From Pseudorhizobium xiangyangii (lineage in GTDB: Bacteria > Pseudomonadota > Alphaproteobacteria > Rhizobiales > Rhizobiaceae), in assembly GCF_020531965.1 (NCBI RefSeq), contig NZ_JAJAWH010000029.1, positions 1-53,475 of the forward strand: a DNA stretch of 53,475 bases. Reading direction: 5' to 3'. Shown piece after piece: positions 16,964-25,871 of the stretch (position 1 is the first letter of the stretch; each line of letters starts with the position of its first letter). A program made the position numbers and the translations under genes. Under the pieces are notes generated by a model. That model saw only the letters and a list, made by a program, of their open reading frames with translations. It did not search any database and was not told where the DNA came from.

Positions 16964-18439
16964 ATGTCTCCAATTCACGGCGTGAAGACTGTCACGACAA
17001 ATGTCGGCTGGAGTGTGCTCTCAAAGACAGCCACATTCGGGCTGAAATTTGTCACCGTGCCTATTCTGGCACGCCTGCTCAGCCCTAGCGAGTTCGGTAC
17101 GGTGGCCGTTGCCCTGACGGTGGTCCAGTTCCTGACGATGATCGGCGGCGCCGGGCTGACGTCTGCATTGATCATGGAACAGCAGGATGATCCAGAAACC
17201 ACGCACAGCGTTTTCTGGGCCAATCTCGGCATGGCGATCGCGATGTCACTCGGCCTCTATCTCGGCGCCGTGCCGCTCGCCGCTATGATGGGAGCCCCCG
17301 AAAGCGTCACCCTGTTGAAGGTGATGGCACTGCTGATCCCGATTCAGCTTTCCGGCGACGTGGCCTACTCGTTGCTGGCGAAGCAGATGAATTTCAGCAA
17401 GGATGCGATGTGGAGCACGATCTCCGAGTCGCTTGCTGCGCTGATCGCCGTGGCCATGGCATATCTCGGTTACGGCGTTTGGGCGCTGGTCATTCAGCTC
17501 TTTGCCTCCGCTCTGATCCGGTTATTCGGGCTGTACGTGTCGTCTGGCTACATTCCGCGGCTGGTTATGCGACCGCGAAAGCTGGTGCCACTTCTGTCGT
17601 TCAGTTCCGGGGTGATGGGATCCGAAATCGCCAACTTCGTCACTTTCCAGTCACCCATGATCGTCATCGCACGCATCCTGGGCCTGGCTGATGCGGGAGC
17701 GTATTCCGTTGCCAACCGCTTCGCCAGCATTCCCAACCAGGTCGTTCTGTCGGCCGTGATGGGTGTCCTGTTTCCCGCTTTCAGCCTGATGGGGAATGAC
17801 CGCAAACGCCGCTCCGATGCGCTGATGCTGAGCACGCAGGTGACAACCGTATTGTTGGCGCCGGCGATGTTCGGGCTATGGGCTGTTGCCGAGCCGGCGA
17901 TGCTGGTGATCTTCGGGCGGGACTGGGCCTATGCCTGGCCGGTCCTGGGACTGCTTGCCTTGTCCAAGGCTATCATTACCCCCTGCAGCACTTTCATTCC
18001 CTATCTCAAGGGAACGGGGCACGGGCGGGTTCTCTTCTGGTCGGCCGTCATCCGCGCGATCGTCACCACTGTGGCGGTTGCCGTGTCGGCCAGCCGCGGC
18101 GATCTGATCGATGCGATGGTTGCGCTCTGCGTTGTGAATGCAGTCACCCTCATCGGATACTCCTGGGCCGTCTTCAGGGTCGACGGCATTCCCTTCTTTC
18201 GCGGTTTGCTTACGAGCAGCCGATCGATGATCAGTGCTCTCATCATGGCTGTCTGTGTCCGACTGCTGCTGGAGTTTCTGGAGGGACGGGTTCAAAATCC
18301 CTATGTGGAGTTGCTGATCGGTGGTGCCGCTGGAGGCGTCCTCTATGCTGCCTTCGTCTTGGCGACGGAACGTACCCTGTTGAGGAAGCTGGTTGAACTT
18401 GTCAGATCCCGACGCGCGCCGGTGCAGGACGGAGCCTGA
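16964..18439 (+). CDS. exoT: Succinoglycan repeat-unit flippase ExoT (Wzx/MATE-like)
   Basis: Inner-membrane protein of 491 residues with 12-14 membrane segments of the polysaccharide biosynthesis/MurJ-like superfamily. It has the typical Wzx start GVKTVTTNVGWSVLSKTATFGLKFVTVPILARLLSPSEFG. It is thought to move lipid-linked octasaccharide units to the periplasmic side. The ATG at 16964 gives a length like S. meliloti ExoT (about 494); an in-frame GTG 15 codons upstream is less likely. A hairpin terminator follows at about 18510. Confidence 0.9.
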   Translation: MSPIHGVKTVTTNVGWSVLSKTATFGLKFVTVPILARLLSPSEFGTVAVALTVVQFLTMIGGAGLTSALIMEQQDDPETTHSVFWANLGMAIAMSLGLYLGAVPLAAMMGAPESVTLLKVMALLIPIQLSGDVAYSLLAKQMNFSKDAMWSTISESLAALIAVAMAYLGYGVWALVIQLFASALIRLFGLYVSSGYIPRLVMRPRKLVPLLSFSSGVMGSEIANFVTFQSPMIVIARILGLADAGAYSVANRFASIPNQVVLSAVMGVLFPAFSLMGNDRKRRSDALMLSTQVTTVLLAPAMFGLWAVAEPAMLVIFGRDWAYAWPVLGLLALSKAIITPCSTFIPYLKGTGHGRVLFWSAVIRAIVTTVAVAVSASRGDLIDAMVALCVVNAVTLIGYSWAVFRVDGIPFFRGLLTSSRSMISALIMAVCVRLLLEFLEGRVQNPYVELLIGGAAGGVLYAAFVLATERTLLRKLVELVRSRRAPVQDGA

Positions 18440-18776
18440 TATCGTGAATTCTGCCTTTGTTTGGACAGATTTCGCTCCGCGCAGACCAGAGTACCGCAGT
18501 GGACGGTAGGGCCGGGCGTGCTGCCCGGCCTATCTGCATGAAAAAATGCACTCCTCTCCGGCTGCTCTCGAATTCGTGAGTTCTCCTGCCTGGCAGACGG
18601 ATGGCGCATGGTGCGGTGCAGCAAAAAAATGGCCAGTGCTAGATTTAGGGGTGGCTATTTTGCTGCGCTGCCACATTTTGCTCTCATGTAAAGCCGATCT
18701 TTTTCGAGCGCGGGCTCTTGTCTGCTCTGATTGAAATGGCAGCGACGGGAGGCGCCGCCTGATAGAGGTAACTCGT
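18440..18776. other. Gap between exoT and exoH where S. meliloti has exoI genes
   Basis: About 340 bases without a convincing gene. It begins with the exoT hairpin and must contain the promoter for the eleven-kilobase plus-strand exoH-exoP block. It contains A-runs (18541-18547, 18623-18629) but no clear promoter match. No trace of exoI/exoI2 coding sequence is visible. Confidence 0.5.
18510..18530 (+). terminator. Hairpin after exoT
   Basis: GGCCGGGC and GCCCGGCC form a perfect 8-base-pair stem with a 5-base loop about 70 bases after exoT. There is no long T run, so termination may be partial. Confidence 0.5.
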
Positions 18777-19934
18777 TTGACGGTCGATCAGAACATATCC
18801 TCCCGCATCAATTTGATGCGCATTCTACTGATCTCGGGCATCGTGTTCGTTCACGTGCCCCATAATCCTGCGACGAGCCCGTTCACCGGCACGTTCGGGC
18901 TGTTCGACTGGCTTCGGGTCTTTCTCGGCGACAGCTTCTTTCGCGTTGGCGTGCCCTGCCTGAGTGCCATCTCCGGCTACCTGCTATTCCAGCGAGGGAT
19001 GCCCGCGTTCAACTACGGGAAAGTCCTGAAATCCAAAGGCAGGACGGTGCTGACACCGTTCCTGTTGTGGAACATGAGCCTCATCCTCCTTGTTCTCATC
19101 ATTCAAAAGGCCGGCATAGGCATCGGCTATTTCCCCGATCTCTGGCAGGCTTCGTTTCGTGAATTCCTCAGTCACGCCTTCGGTCTGGAAGGGCTTCCGG
19201 TCAATCTGCCGCTCTATTTCCTGCGCGACCTGCTGGTCTGCATCATGCTTTCGCCGATCCTTGCGTTCTTCGTGCTTCGGGCGCCGATGGTGACGTGCGG
19301 GCTGTTGTTCGTTCTTGCGGTGTTGCCGGATGTGACGATCGGCATCGTGCTGAAGAAATCGATCCTGTTCAGCTTCACGTTCGGGATTTTCCTGGCGCTC
19401 CGCCGTATCGATACGAAAGCTGCCGACCGCCACGCCGTCGCCGGTGTCGCGCTGACGATCACGGCTGCCGCACTTCTTGCGGTAGGTCTCTACTGGACAG
19501 GCCCGAGTTTCCCGTTTGGTCTTGATCTTGCGCGAAATACGCTGTCGATCCTGGGTGCTGTCGGTTTCTGGCTGTTGTCGGCATTGCTGATCCGGACCCG
19601 GGTCGGGCAGAAGCTCGCCGGCACCGGAAGCCTGAGCTTCTGGATTTTCTGCGCGCATTATCCGCTGCTAGTGGTGCTCTGGATGGTCTGGAACCGCGTC
19701 AACGGAGACGATCCCGCGCTCTACCCGTATTTCTATGCCGGCTCCATCATCACGACATTCGTCGTGCTGACCCTGACAAATCGCTTCGTGTCCGGTCGCC
19801 TTCCCGCTCTCTATCAGGTTCTGACCGGAAGCCGGGGACGGAAGAAACCGGCTTTTACGCAAGCCGAAAACCCCAATTCTCCGGCCGGTGCAGGTGCACC
19901 GGGCGCGGTCGCCATGAGCCAACAGCAAAGGTAA
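18777..19934 (+). CDS. exoH: Succinoglycan succinyltransferase ExoH (acyltransferase 3 family)
   Basis: Inner-membrane acyltransferase of 385 residues with about ten membrane segments. The family start NLMRILLISGIVFVHVP (about 12-28) holds the catalytic-type His26, and SFFRVGVPCLSAISGYLLFQR follows. In S. meliloti ExoH succinylates the repeat unit, which makes the polymer sensitive to ExoK cleavage and active in symbiosis. The start is a TTG with GAGG 8 bases upstream; an ATG 13 codons later is the alternative. It heads the exoH-exoK-exoL-exoA-exoM-exoO-exoN block. Confidence 0.85.
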   Translation: MTVDQNISSRINLMRILLISGIVFVHVPHNPATSPFTGTFGLFDWLRVFLGDSFFRVGVPCLSAISGYLLFQRGMPAFNYGKVLKSKGRTVLTPFLLWNMSLILLVLIIQKAGIGIGYFPDLWQASFREFLSHAFGLEGLPVNLPLYFLRDLLVCIMLSPILAFFVLRAPMVTCGLLFVLAVLPDVTIGIVLKKSILFSFTFGIFLALRRIDTKAADRHAVAGVALTITAAALLAVGLYWTGPSFPFGLDLARNTLSILGAVGFWLLSALLIRTRVGQKLAGTGSLSFWIFCAHYPLLVVLWMVWNRVNGDDPALYPYFYAGSIITTFVVLTLTNRFVSGRLPALYQVLTGSRGRKKPAFTQAENPNSPAGAGAPGAVAMSQQQR

Positions 19935-19937
19935 CTC

Positions 19938-20735
19938 ATGACAAAGAAAACGACATTCGCCAGCCTTGGACTGAACATTTTCGCCTGCGCTGCCGCGTTG
20001 GCGGCGGGAACGTTCAATGCTGCAGCTCAAGCCGGTGCGACGGGAACATCCTTCGTCGAGAACTTCGACCAGATGGACAAGTCGTTCTGGTACGTCTCCG
20101 ATGGCTGGAACAACGGCGGCCACCAGAATTGCACTTGGTCCAAGAAGCAGGTCTCGGTCGAGAGTGGGGTCCTGAACCTCGGTTTCACGGCAGGTCGGCT
20201 CGGCGAGCGGGACTACGCCTGCGGTGAAATCCAGACCCGGGCGCGCTATGGCCACGGCACCTACGAGGTGCGCATGAAGGCTGCCACGGGTTCCGGGCTG
20301 AACTCGGCTTTCTTCAGCTACATCGGCCCCGTCGACAAGAAGCCGCACGACGAAATCGACTTCGAAGTGCTGGGCAAGAACACCAACGAGGTGCAGCTCA
20401 ACCAGTACATCTCGGGCAAGGGTCACAACGAAAAGCTGGTGCCGGTCGCCGGCGGAGCCGACAAGAACTTCAATGACTATGCCTTCATCTGGGAGGAGAA
20501 CCGCCTCCGCTACTTCGTCAATGGCGAGTTGGTCCACGAGGTGACTGACAAGTCGAAGATCCCGTCGAACGCGCAGAAGATTTTCCTGAGCCTTTGGGGT
20601 TCGGACAACCTGAAGAGCTGGATGGGCCCGTTTTCCTATGCCGGACCGACCGGTATGGGCATCGATCGTATCGCCTTCACCAAGCTTGGCGAGGACTGCC
20701 AGTTCCCTGAATCAGTGCTCTGCAGGCTCGACTGA
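19938..20735 (+). CDS. exoK: Secreted endo-beta-1,3-1,4-glycanase ExoK (GH16)
   Basis: Secreted glycoside hydrolase of 265 residues that cuts nascent succinoglycan to lower molecular weight. The signal peptide ends near residue 31 (NAAAQAG). The GH16 active site DEIDFEVLG is at 138-146, with Glu139 as nucleophile, Asp141 as helper and Glu143 as acid/base. The jelly-roll strands before it include GEIQTRARYGHGTYEVRMK. It starts 3 bases after the exoH stop with AAGG just upstream. Pairing with ExoH makes sense because succinylation affects cleavage. Confidence 0.93.
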   Translation: MTKKTTFASLGLNIFACAAALAAGTFNAAAQAGATGTSFVENFDQMDKSFWYVSDGWNNGGHQNCTWSKKQVSVESGVLNLGFTAGRLGERDYACGEIQTRARYGHGTYEVRMKAATGSGLNSAFFSYIGPVDKKPHDEIDFEVLGKNTNEVQLNQYISGKGHNEKLVPVAGGADKNFNDYAFIWEENRLRYFVNGELVHEVTDKSKIPSNAQKIFLSLWGSDNLKSWMGPFSYAGPTGMGIDRIAFTKLGEDCQFPESVLCRLD

Positions 20736-20788
20736 ATGCTCAGCCGATCGTTCTTGAGAGTTTCCAGGCCCGGTGGAGGTTGGATCAG

Positions 20789-21982
20789 GTGACATTGCAA
20801 ATTCTGTATCTTGCGCATGACCTTGCCGATGCCGCCATCCGCCGGCGAGTTCTCATGCTGAAGCATGGCGGCGCGCGCGTTACCGTGGCCGGCTTTCAGC
20901 GGGCAGGGAATGTGCTGGCCGACGATGCGGACGTGCGGACGATTTCGCTCGGACGCACGTCGGACGGTCGTTTTGCCCAACGAATCGGCGCTGTTGTCAC
21001 GGCGAGCCTCAACCTGAAACGTCAGCTGTCCGACGTGGGCAGGCCCGATGTCATCATCGCCAGAAACCTGGAGATGCTAGCACTTGCGGCGCGTGCTTCT
21101 GCGGTCTTCGGCCCGGACGTGCCCGTTGTCTATGAGTGCCTCGATATCCACCGGCTGCTTCTGGACGAAGGTCTGAAGGGCAAGGCGCTGCGGGCCGTGG
21201 AAGGTCATTTCGGCCGGAACGCGCAGCTGCTGATCACAAGTTCGCCGGCCTTCATCGAGCACTATTTTGCGCGACGGTCGCAATTGCGGCTTCCGAGCAT
21301 GCTGCTGGAAAACAAGGTGCTGGCACTCGACGGGCAGGTGGGTACGACACTGCCCCAGCCACGTCCGCCGGAACTGGGAGAGCCATGGAAGATTGGCTGG
21401 TTCGGCGCCATCCGCTGCCGGAAGTCTCTTTCGATCCTGTCGGAATTCGCAGCCCGCATGGACGGTCGGGTCAAGGTCGTTCTTCGCGGGCGGCCCGCCC
21501 ATAGCGAGTTCGAGGATTTCGACAGGCAGGTCGAGATGGCGCCGCATGTGGAATTCCTCGGTCCATATCGCAATCCGGAAGAGCTGGATGAGATTTACTC
21601 CGACATACAGTTTGTCTGGGCGATCGATTTCTTCGAGGAGGGGCTCAATTCGGAATGGCTCCTGCCGAACCGGCTCTATGAAGGTTCGCTTCATGGAGCA
21701 GTTCCGATCGCGTTGAAGTCCACGGAAACGGGGGGTTTCCTGGCGCAGCGCGGGCTTGGCCTGAGGCTCGACAGGGCACACCCCGACGATTTGGTTAGCC
21801 TGTTCGAAGCCATGGATCGCCGGCGCTATGGAGAACTCTTCGATTCCATAGCCGCGACCGAGCGCGACGTCTGGCTGGCGGGGCGGGAGGACTGCCGGGC
21901 TCTCGTGGCGCGCCTCGCTGCGCTGAATACCAGACCTATCACGGACATGGCATCTGCCACTGTCTCTCCTGTTCGATCCTGA
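20789..21982 (+). CDS. exoL: Succinoglycan glucosyltransferase ExoL
   Basis: Cytosolic glycosyltransferase of 397 residues with two Rossmann-like halves (GT-B fold look), without the GT2 metal motif. It starts LQILYLAHDLADAAIRRRVLML, with RPDVIIARNLEMLALAARAS and VPVVYECLDIHRLLLDEGLKG in the N-terminal half. In S. meliloti ExoL adds the third sugar. The GTG at 20789 has GGAGG 9 bases upstream; a TTG at 20780 touches the ribosome site and is unlikely. It is between exoK and exoA as in S. meliloti. Confidence 0.87.
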   Translation: MTLQILYLAHDLADAAIRRRVLMLKHGGARVTVAGFQRAGNVLADDADVRTISLGRTSDGRFAQRIGAVVTASLNLKRQLSDVGRPDVIIARNLEMLALAARASAVFGPDVPVVYECLDIHRLLLDEGLKGKALRAVEGHFGRNAQLLITSSPAFIEHYFARRSQLRLPSMLLENKVLALDGQVGTTLPQPRPPELGEPWKIGWFGAIRCRKSLSILSEFAARMDGRVKVVLRGRPAHSEFEDFDRQVEMAPHVEFLGPYRNPEELDEIYSDIQFVWAIDFFEEGLNSEWLLPNRLYEGSLHGAVPIALKSTETGGFLAQRGLGLRLDRAHPDDLVSLFEAMDRRRYGELFDSIAATERDVWLAGREDCRALVARLAALNTRPITDMASATVSPVRS

Positions 21983-21991
21983 GGTGACGAG

Positions 21992-22981
21992 ATGATCGAG
22001 GACCAGATGAAGACGCTTATCGTCATCCCCTGCCTGAACGAAGCTGCGACTATCGAGCCGTTGCTACGGCAACTTTCCGCAAACCGCGGAAACATGAGTT
22101 TCAAGATTGTTGTCGCGGATGGTGGCAGCATGGATGGGACGCGGGAGATCGTCGGGCGGCTGGTTTCCGAGCTTCCGGATCTTGTCCTTCTGGATAACCC
22201 CAAGCGCCTCCAGGCCGCTGCCATCAACCTCGCAGTCGAGCGCTTCGGCGAGGGATGCGAGTATCTCATCCGCATTGATGCTCATGGTGACTATCCGGAT
22301 GATTTTTGCCAGTCCCTGCTCCAGGAGGCGGCAGCCTTGCAGGCCGATTCCGTCGTCGTCGGAATGAAGACACTGGGCTTCGGCCTTTTCCAGAAGGCGA
22401 CAGCGGCGGCGCAGAACTCAAAGCTCGGCAACGGTGGTTCGAAGCACAGGGATGGCGGTGGCGGCCAGTGGGTCGATCACGGTCACCATGCTCTGATGCG
22501 GATTTCGGCTTTCCGTGCCGTCGGTGGTTACGATGAAAGCTTCAGCCACAACGAAGACGCCGAGCTCGATCTTCGGCTGAGGCACGCCGGGTTCCGGATC
22601 TGGATGACCGGCAAGACCTTCATGACCTACTATCCGAGGTCTACGGCCCGAGGACTTTACCGCCAGTACCTTGGTTACGGCCGAGGGCGAGCCAGGAACC
22701 TGCTCAAGCATCGTACCTTTCCGAAGGTCCGGCAGGCCTTGCCGCTCCTCGTCGTTCCCGCCTTTGCGGGGGCTCTGCTTGCATTCCTTCACTGGATCGT
22801 CGCCTTGCCCTTCCTTCTCTGGGCAGGTCTCTGCCTCGCCTATGGTTTCTGGATGGCGATAGGGCAGCGCAATCCTTACGGCCCGCTGGCCGCCGTCTCG
22901 GCGATGATCATGCATTTCGCATGGTCCGCAGGCTTCTGGTCCGAATTGTTACTGCGTCAGCCGAAGAGGGCGATACAATGA
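21992..22981 (+). CDS. exoA: Succinoglycan glucosyltransferase ExoA (GT2, membrane)
   Basis: Family-2 glycosyltransferase of 329 residues with C-terminal membrane segments (about 245-300). Motifs: TLIVIPCLNEAATIEPLL, VVADGGSMDGT (40-50), the metal-binding IRIDAH (93-98), and a C-terminal QYLGYGRGRA that resembles the QxxRW region. ExoA adds the second sugar, a beta-1,3 glucose, to the primed galactose. GAGG lies 7 bases before the ATG. Its stop overlaps the exoM start in an ATGA, so the two are coupled. Confidence 0.9.
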   Translation: MIEDQMKTLIVIPCLNEAATIEPLLRQLSANRGNMSFKIVVADGGSMDGTREIVGRLVSELPDLVLLDNPKRLQAAAINLAVERFGEGCEYLIRIDAHGDYPDDFCQSLLQEAAALQADSVVVGMKTLGFGLFQKATAAAQNSKLGNGGSKHRDGGGGQWVDHGHHALMRISAFRAVGGYDESFSHNEDAELDLRLRHAGFRIWMTGKTFMTYYPRSTARGLYRQYLGYGRGRARNLLKHRTFPKVRQALPLLVVPAFAGALLAFLHWIVALPFLLWAGLCLAYGFWMAIGQRNPYGPLAAVSAMIMHFAWSAGFWSELLLRQPKRAIQ

Positions 22982-23910
22982 GCAGCTCTCCTCTCCTGAA
23001 CGCGTCCATCGATATCGGGATCTGCACGTTCCGCAGGCCCGAGCTTCGCGAGACCCTGATGTCGCTCTTCGCGCTGGTGATACCCGCTGGTGCCGGCATC
23101 CGGCTCATCGTGGCCGACAACGATGCCCAGCCGAGCGCTAAGCTGCTGGTCGATGAGTTGCGCGGCCTGTCCCCGCACGAGATCACATATGTGCACTGCC
23201 CGAAGGGCAACATCTCTATCGCACGCAATGCCTGTCTTGCCGAAAGCACGGGCGATTTTCTCGCCTTCATCGACGACGATGAAGCGGCATCACCGGGCTG
23301 GCTGTTTGAACTCTACACCGCCGCGCGTGACACGGGGGCCGATGCCGTCCTTGGTCCCGTCCGCGCCATCTACGATAGCAAGTCTCCGGAATGGATGCGT
23401 GCTGGTGATTTTCACTCGACGATGCCTGTCTGGGTCCGCGGCGAGATTATCACCGGTTATACCTGCAATGTCCTGCTGGACATGCACTCGCCTCATATCG
23501 CCAGCCGTCGGTTCGACCTCGCTCTTGGTCAGAGCGGAGGGGAGGACACGCAGTTCTTCACCGCCATGACAGAGGCGGGGGGACGGATCGCCTTCGCGTC
23601 CGGGGCCCTGTTGGAAGAGCCGGTACCCGCCAAACGCGCCAGCCTGGAATGGCTTGCCAAACGCCGCTTCAGGTCGGGCCAGACGCATGGTCGCCTGGTT
23701 GCCGAGAAACATCCCGGTGCAGGACGATTGCCGCAGGCCGGACTTGCCGTGAGCAAGTTTGCGTTTTGCAGCCTGTGTTCGCTGGCAACCGCGTTCTCGG
23801 CCGTGAGGCGCAATCGCTACGCCCTTCGGGCTGCGCTGCACGCCGGAGCTGTCAGTGGAATTTTTGGTGTCCGTGAAATCCGGCAGTACGGAATGGTGGA
23901 GGCATCATGA
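22978..23910 (+). CDS. exoM: Succinoglycan beta-1,4-glucosyltransferase ExoM (GT2)
   Basis: Family-2 glycosyltransferase of 310 residues (S. meliloti ExoM about 309) that adds the fourth sugar. Motifs: IDIGICTFRRPELRETL, the nucleotide-binding VADNDA (45-50), GNISIARN, the metal-binding IDDDE (98-102) and QSGGEDTQFF, which carries the likely base. A weakly hydrophobic stretch near 255-275 may bind the membrane. The start at 22978 lies in an ATGA overlap with exoA and has GAGGG upstream; its stop overlaps the exoO start in the same way. Confidence 0.9.
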   Translation: MSSSPLLNASIDIGICTFRRPELRETLMSLFALVIPAGAGIRLIVADNDAQPSAKLLVDELRGLSPHEITYVHCPKGNISIARNACLAESTGDFLAFIDDDEAASPGWLFELYTAARDTGADAVLGPVRAIYDSKSPEWMRAGDFHSTMPVWVRGEIITGYTCNVLLDMHSPHIASRRFDLALGQSGGEDTQFFTAMTEAGGRIAFASGALLEEPVPAKRASLEWLAKRRFRSGQTHGRLVAEKHPGAGRLPQAGLAVSKFAFCSLCSLATAFSAVRRNRYALRAALHAGAVSGIFGVREIRQYGMVEAS

Positions 23911-24872
23911 GCGATGCTGTTAAAAGCCCCGACGTCAGCTTCGTTATTGCCGCTTACAACGCGCAAGAGACACTCGCTCGCGCTATCGACAGTGCACTGG
24001 CGCAGACGGATGTCACGGTCGAAGTGGTGGTGGTGGACGATTGCTCCACCGACAATACCGCAAGTGTTGCCGCCTCCTATGACGATCCCCGCGTCCGCCT
24101 GATCAAGCAGCTCTCGAACGGCGGACCTGGCAGGACCCGGAACGCCGGCATCATCGCTGCGACCGGTCGTTGGATCGCGGTGCTGGATTCCGACGACGCC
24201 GTTCGTCCCGGCCGTTCCCGACAAATGATCCAGCGGGCCCAAGCGACCAACGCGCAAGTCGTCGTCGACAATCTGGATGTCGTCCCGATGAACGGCGGCC
24301 CGTCAGAGACGATGTTCGCCGAGAGCGAACTGGCCGGGCTACAGGAAGTGACGCTGGCGGCTTACATCGACTCCAACGTCATCTTCCGCAGCACGTTTAA
24401 TTTCGGCTACATGAAGCCGATCTTCGAGCGTGATTTTCTGCTTCGCCACGATCTCTGGTTCGATGAGGCGCTACGCATTGGCGAGGACTATATTCTGCTC
24501 GTCTCCTTCCTTGCCGCAGGTGCGAAATGCGCCATCGAACCGTCTTCCGGCTACATATACCATCTCCGCGAGGATTCGATTTCCCGGGTGCTGGAACGGC
24601 ACCACGTTGAATCCATGCTGGCGGCGGATCACGTGTTCCTTTCCCGCTTTCCGCTGCGTGGGGAGGCCATGGCGGCTCAGAGCCGCCGCACCCGCAGCCT
24701 CGAAGAGGCTCGAGCTTTCATCACCCTGGTCGAAGAGATCAAGAAAAAGTCTCTCGGCGGGGTCCTACTAACTGCGATCCGCAATCCGCGTGCCGTCCGG
24801 CATCTGCGAATGCCGCTCGCTGTTCGCATGCGCCGGCTCGCGAGAGCGGTCGGCGTCAATCCAATCGGATAG
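23907..24872 (+). CDS. exoO: Succinoglycan glucosyltransferase ExoO (GT2)
   Basis: Family-2 glycosyltransferase of 321 residues that in S. meliloti adds the fifth sugar. Motifs: [31 protein letters not shown] (40-51), [10 protein letters not shown], the metal-binding LDSDD (93-97) and [12 protein letters not shown]. It resembles ExoU in its second half ([18 protein letters not shown] versus FLAAHDLRYNEALRLGEDY), pointing to a common ancestor. It is the last glycosyltransferase before exoN. Confidence 0.9.
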   Translation: MSDAVKSPDVSFVIAAYNAQETLARAIDSALAQTDVTVEVVVVDDCSTDNTASVAASYDDPRVRLIKQLSNGGPGRTRNAGIIAATGRWIAVLDSDDAVRPGRSRQMIQRAQATNAQVVVDNLDVVPMNGGPSETMFAESELAGLQEVTLAAYIDSNVIFRSTFNFGYMKPIFERDFLLRHDLWFDEALRIGEDYILLVSFLAAGAKCAIEPSSGYIYHLREDSISRVLERHHVESMLAADHVFLSRFPLRGEAMAAQSRRTRSLEEARAFITLVEEIKKKSLGGVLLTAIRNPRAVRHLRMPLAVRMRRLARAVGVNPIG

Positions 24873-24898
24873 GGAAACCCTCCAGAAAGGACCTACTC

Positions 24899-25804
24899 AT
24901 GAAGCATTCCAAACCCGTTCGTAAGGCTGTCATACCAGTCGCCGGCAATGGGACGCGTTTTCTGCCCGCGACCAAAGCGATGCCCAAGGAAATGCTGACC
25001 ATCGTGGATCGCCCGGTTGTTCAATATGCCGTTGACGAGGCGATGCAGGCGGGTATCGAGCACATTATCTTCGTTACCAGCCGCAATAAGACAGCAATCG
25101 AAGATTATTTCGACAGCACCCCCGAACTCGTCTCGGCGCTGACGCGATCAGGCAAGACGGCGCAGGTGGCGCAGCTGGAAAAGATGCTGCCGGTTGCCGG
25201 TACCGTAAGCTACACCCGCCAGCAGGTTCCTCTGGGGCTGGGGCACGCGGTTTGGTGCGCACGTGAATTGGTGGGCGACGAACCCTTCGCTCTGTTGCTG
25301 CCCGATATGGTGTCTTACGGCTCCCAAGGCTGCATGGCCGGCCTGATGGACCTCTACCAGGAAGTCGGTGGCAATGTCATCGCCGTGGAGGAGTGCGCGC
25401 CGACCGAAACGTCCAGCTACGGCATTGTCGGCGTCGGCAACACCGTAGAACATGGCTTCGAGGTGACGGATATGGTCGAAAAGCCCGATCCCGCCGTCGC
25501 GCCGTCCAACTACTACCTTAATGGACGCTATATTCTGCAGCCAGAGATCTTCGAGCTCCTCGCTTCGCAGGAGCGTGGCGCAGGTAACGAGATCCAGCTG
25601 ACCGACAGCATGCAGCGTCTGGCCTCTGCGCAGCCGTTCCACGCCCACGCCTATGCCGGGCGTACGTTCGACTGCGGAAGCAAGCGCGGCTTTATCGAGG
25701 CCAACGTGGCCTTTGCAATGCTGAGGGCCGACATGGGCGACGATATCGCCCGGTCGGTTCAACAGCTGGTCAGTGACCGCGAAAACCGCATGAAGGCTGC
25801 ATAA
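24899..25804 (+). CDS. exoN: UTP-glucose-1-phosphate uridylyltransferase ExoN
   Basis: Cytosolic GalU-type pyrophosphorylase of 301 residues that makes UDP-glucose from UTP and glucose-1-phosphate, the donor for the glucosyltransferases of the cluster. The nucleotide motif [20 protein letters not shown] is at about 13-32, with the catalytic-type Lys in PKEM; VEKPDP and [13 protein letters not shown] are further family blocks. AAGGA lies about 8 bases upstream of the ATG. A strong hairpin follows before exoP. Confidence 0.93.
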   Translation: MKHSKPVRKAVIPVAGNGTRFLPATKAMPKEMLTIVDRPVVQYAVDEAMQAGIEHIIFVTSRNKTAIEDYFDSTPELVSALTRSGKTAQVAQLEKMLPVAGTVSYTRQQVPLGLGHAVWCARELVGDEPFALLLPDMVSYGSQGCMAGLMDLYQEVGGNVIAVEECAPTETSSYGIVGVGNTVEHGFEVTDMVEKPDPAVAPSNYYLNGRYILQPEIFELLASQERGAGNEIQLTDSMQRLASAQPFHAHAYAGRTFDCGSKRGFIEANVAFAMLRADMGDDIARSVQQLVSDRENRMKAA

Positions 25805-25822
25805 GCGCAGCACCAAACAAAC

Positions 25823-25848
25823 GAAGGCACCGTTCCTGCGGTGCCTTC
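25823..25848 (+). terminator. Hairpin between exoN and exoP
   Basis: GAAGGCACCG and CGGTGCCTTC form a perfect 10-base-pair stem with a 6-base loop, 18 bases after exoN. There is no T run. It ends only 5 bases before the first possible exoP start (25854), so it may separate or tune expression of exoP, a protein whose amount affects chain length. Confidence 0.6.
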
Positions 25849-25871
25849 CAACCATGAGTACCCAAGGCGAC

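Noticed and set aside
18546-18734. Short open frame in the exoT-exoH gap
   Set aside because: No ribosome site and no resemblance to ExoI or other exo proteins.
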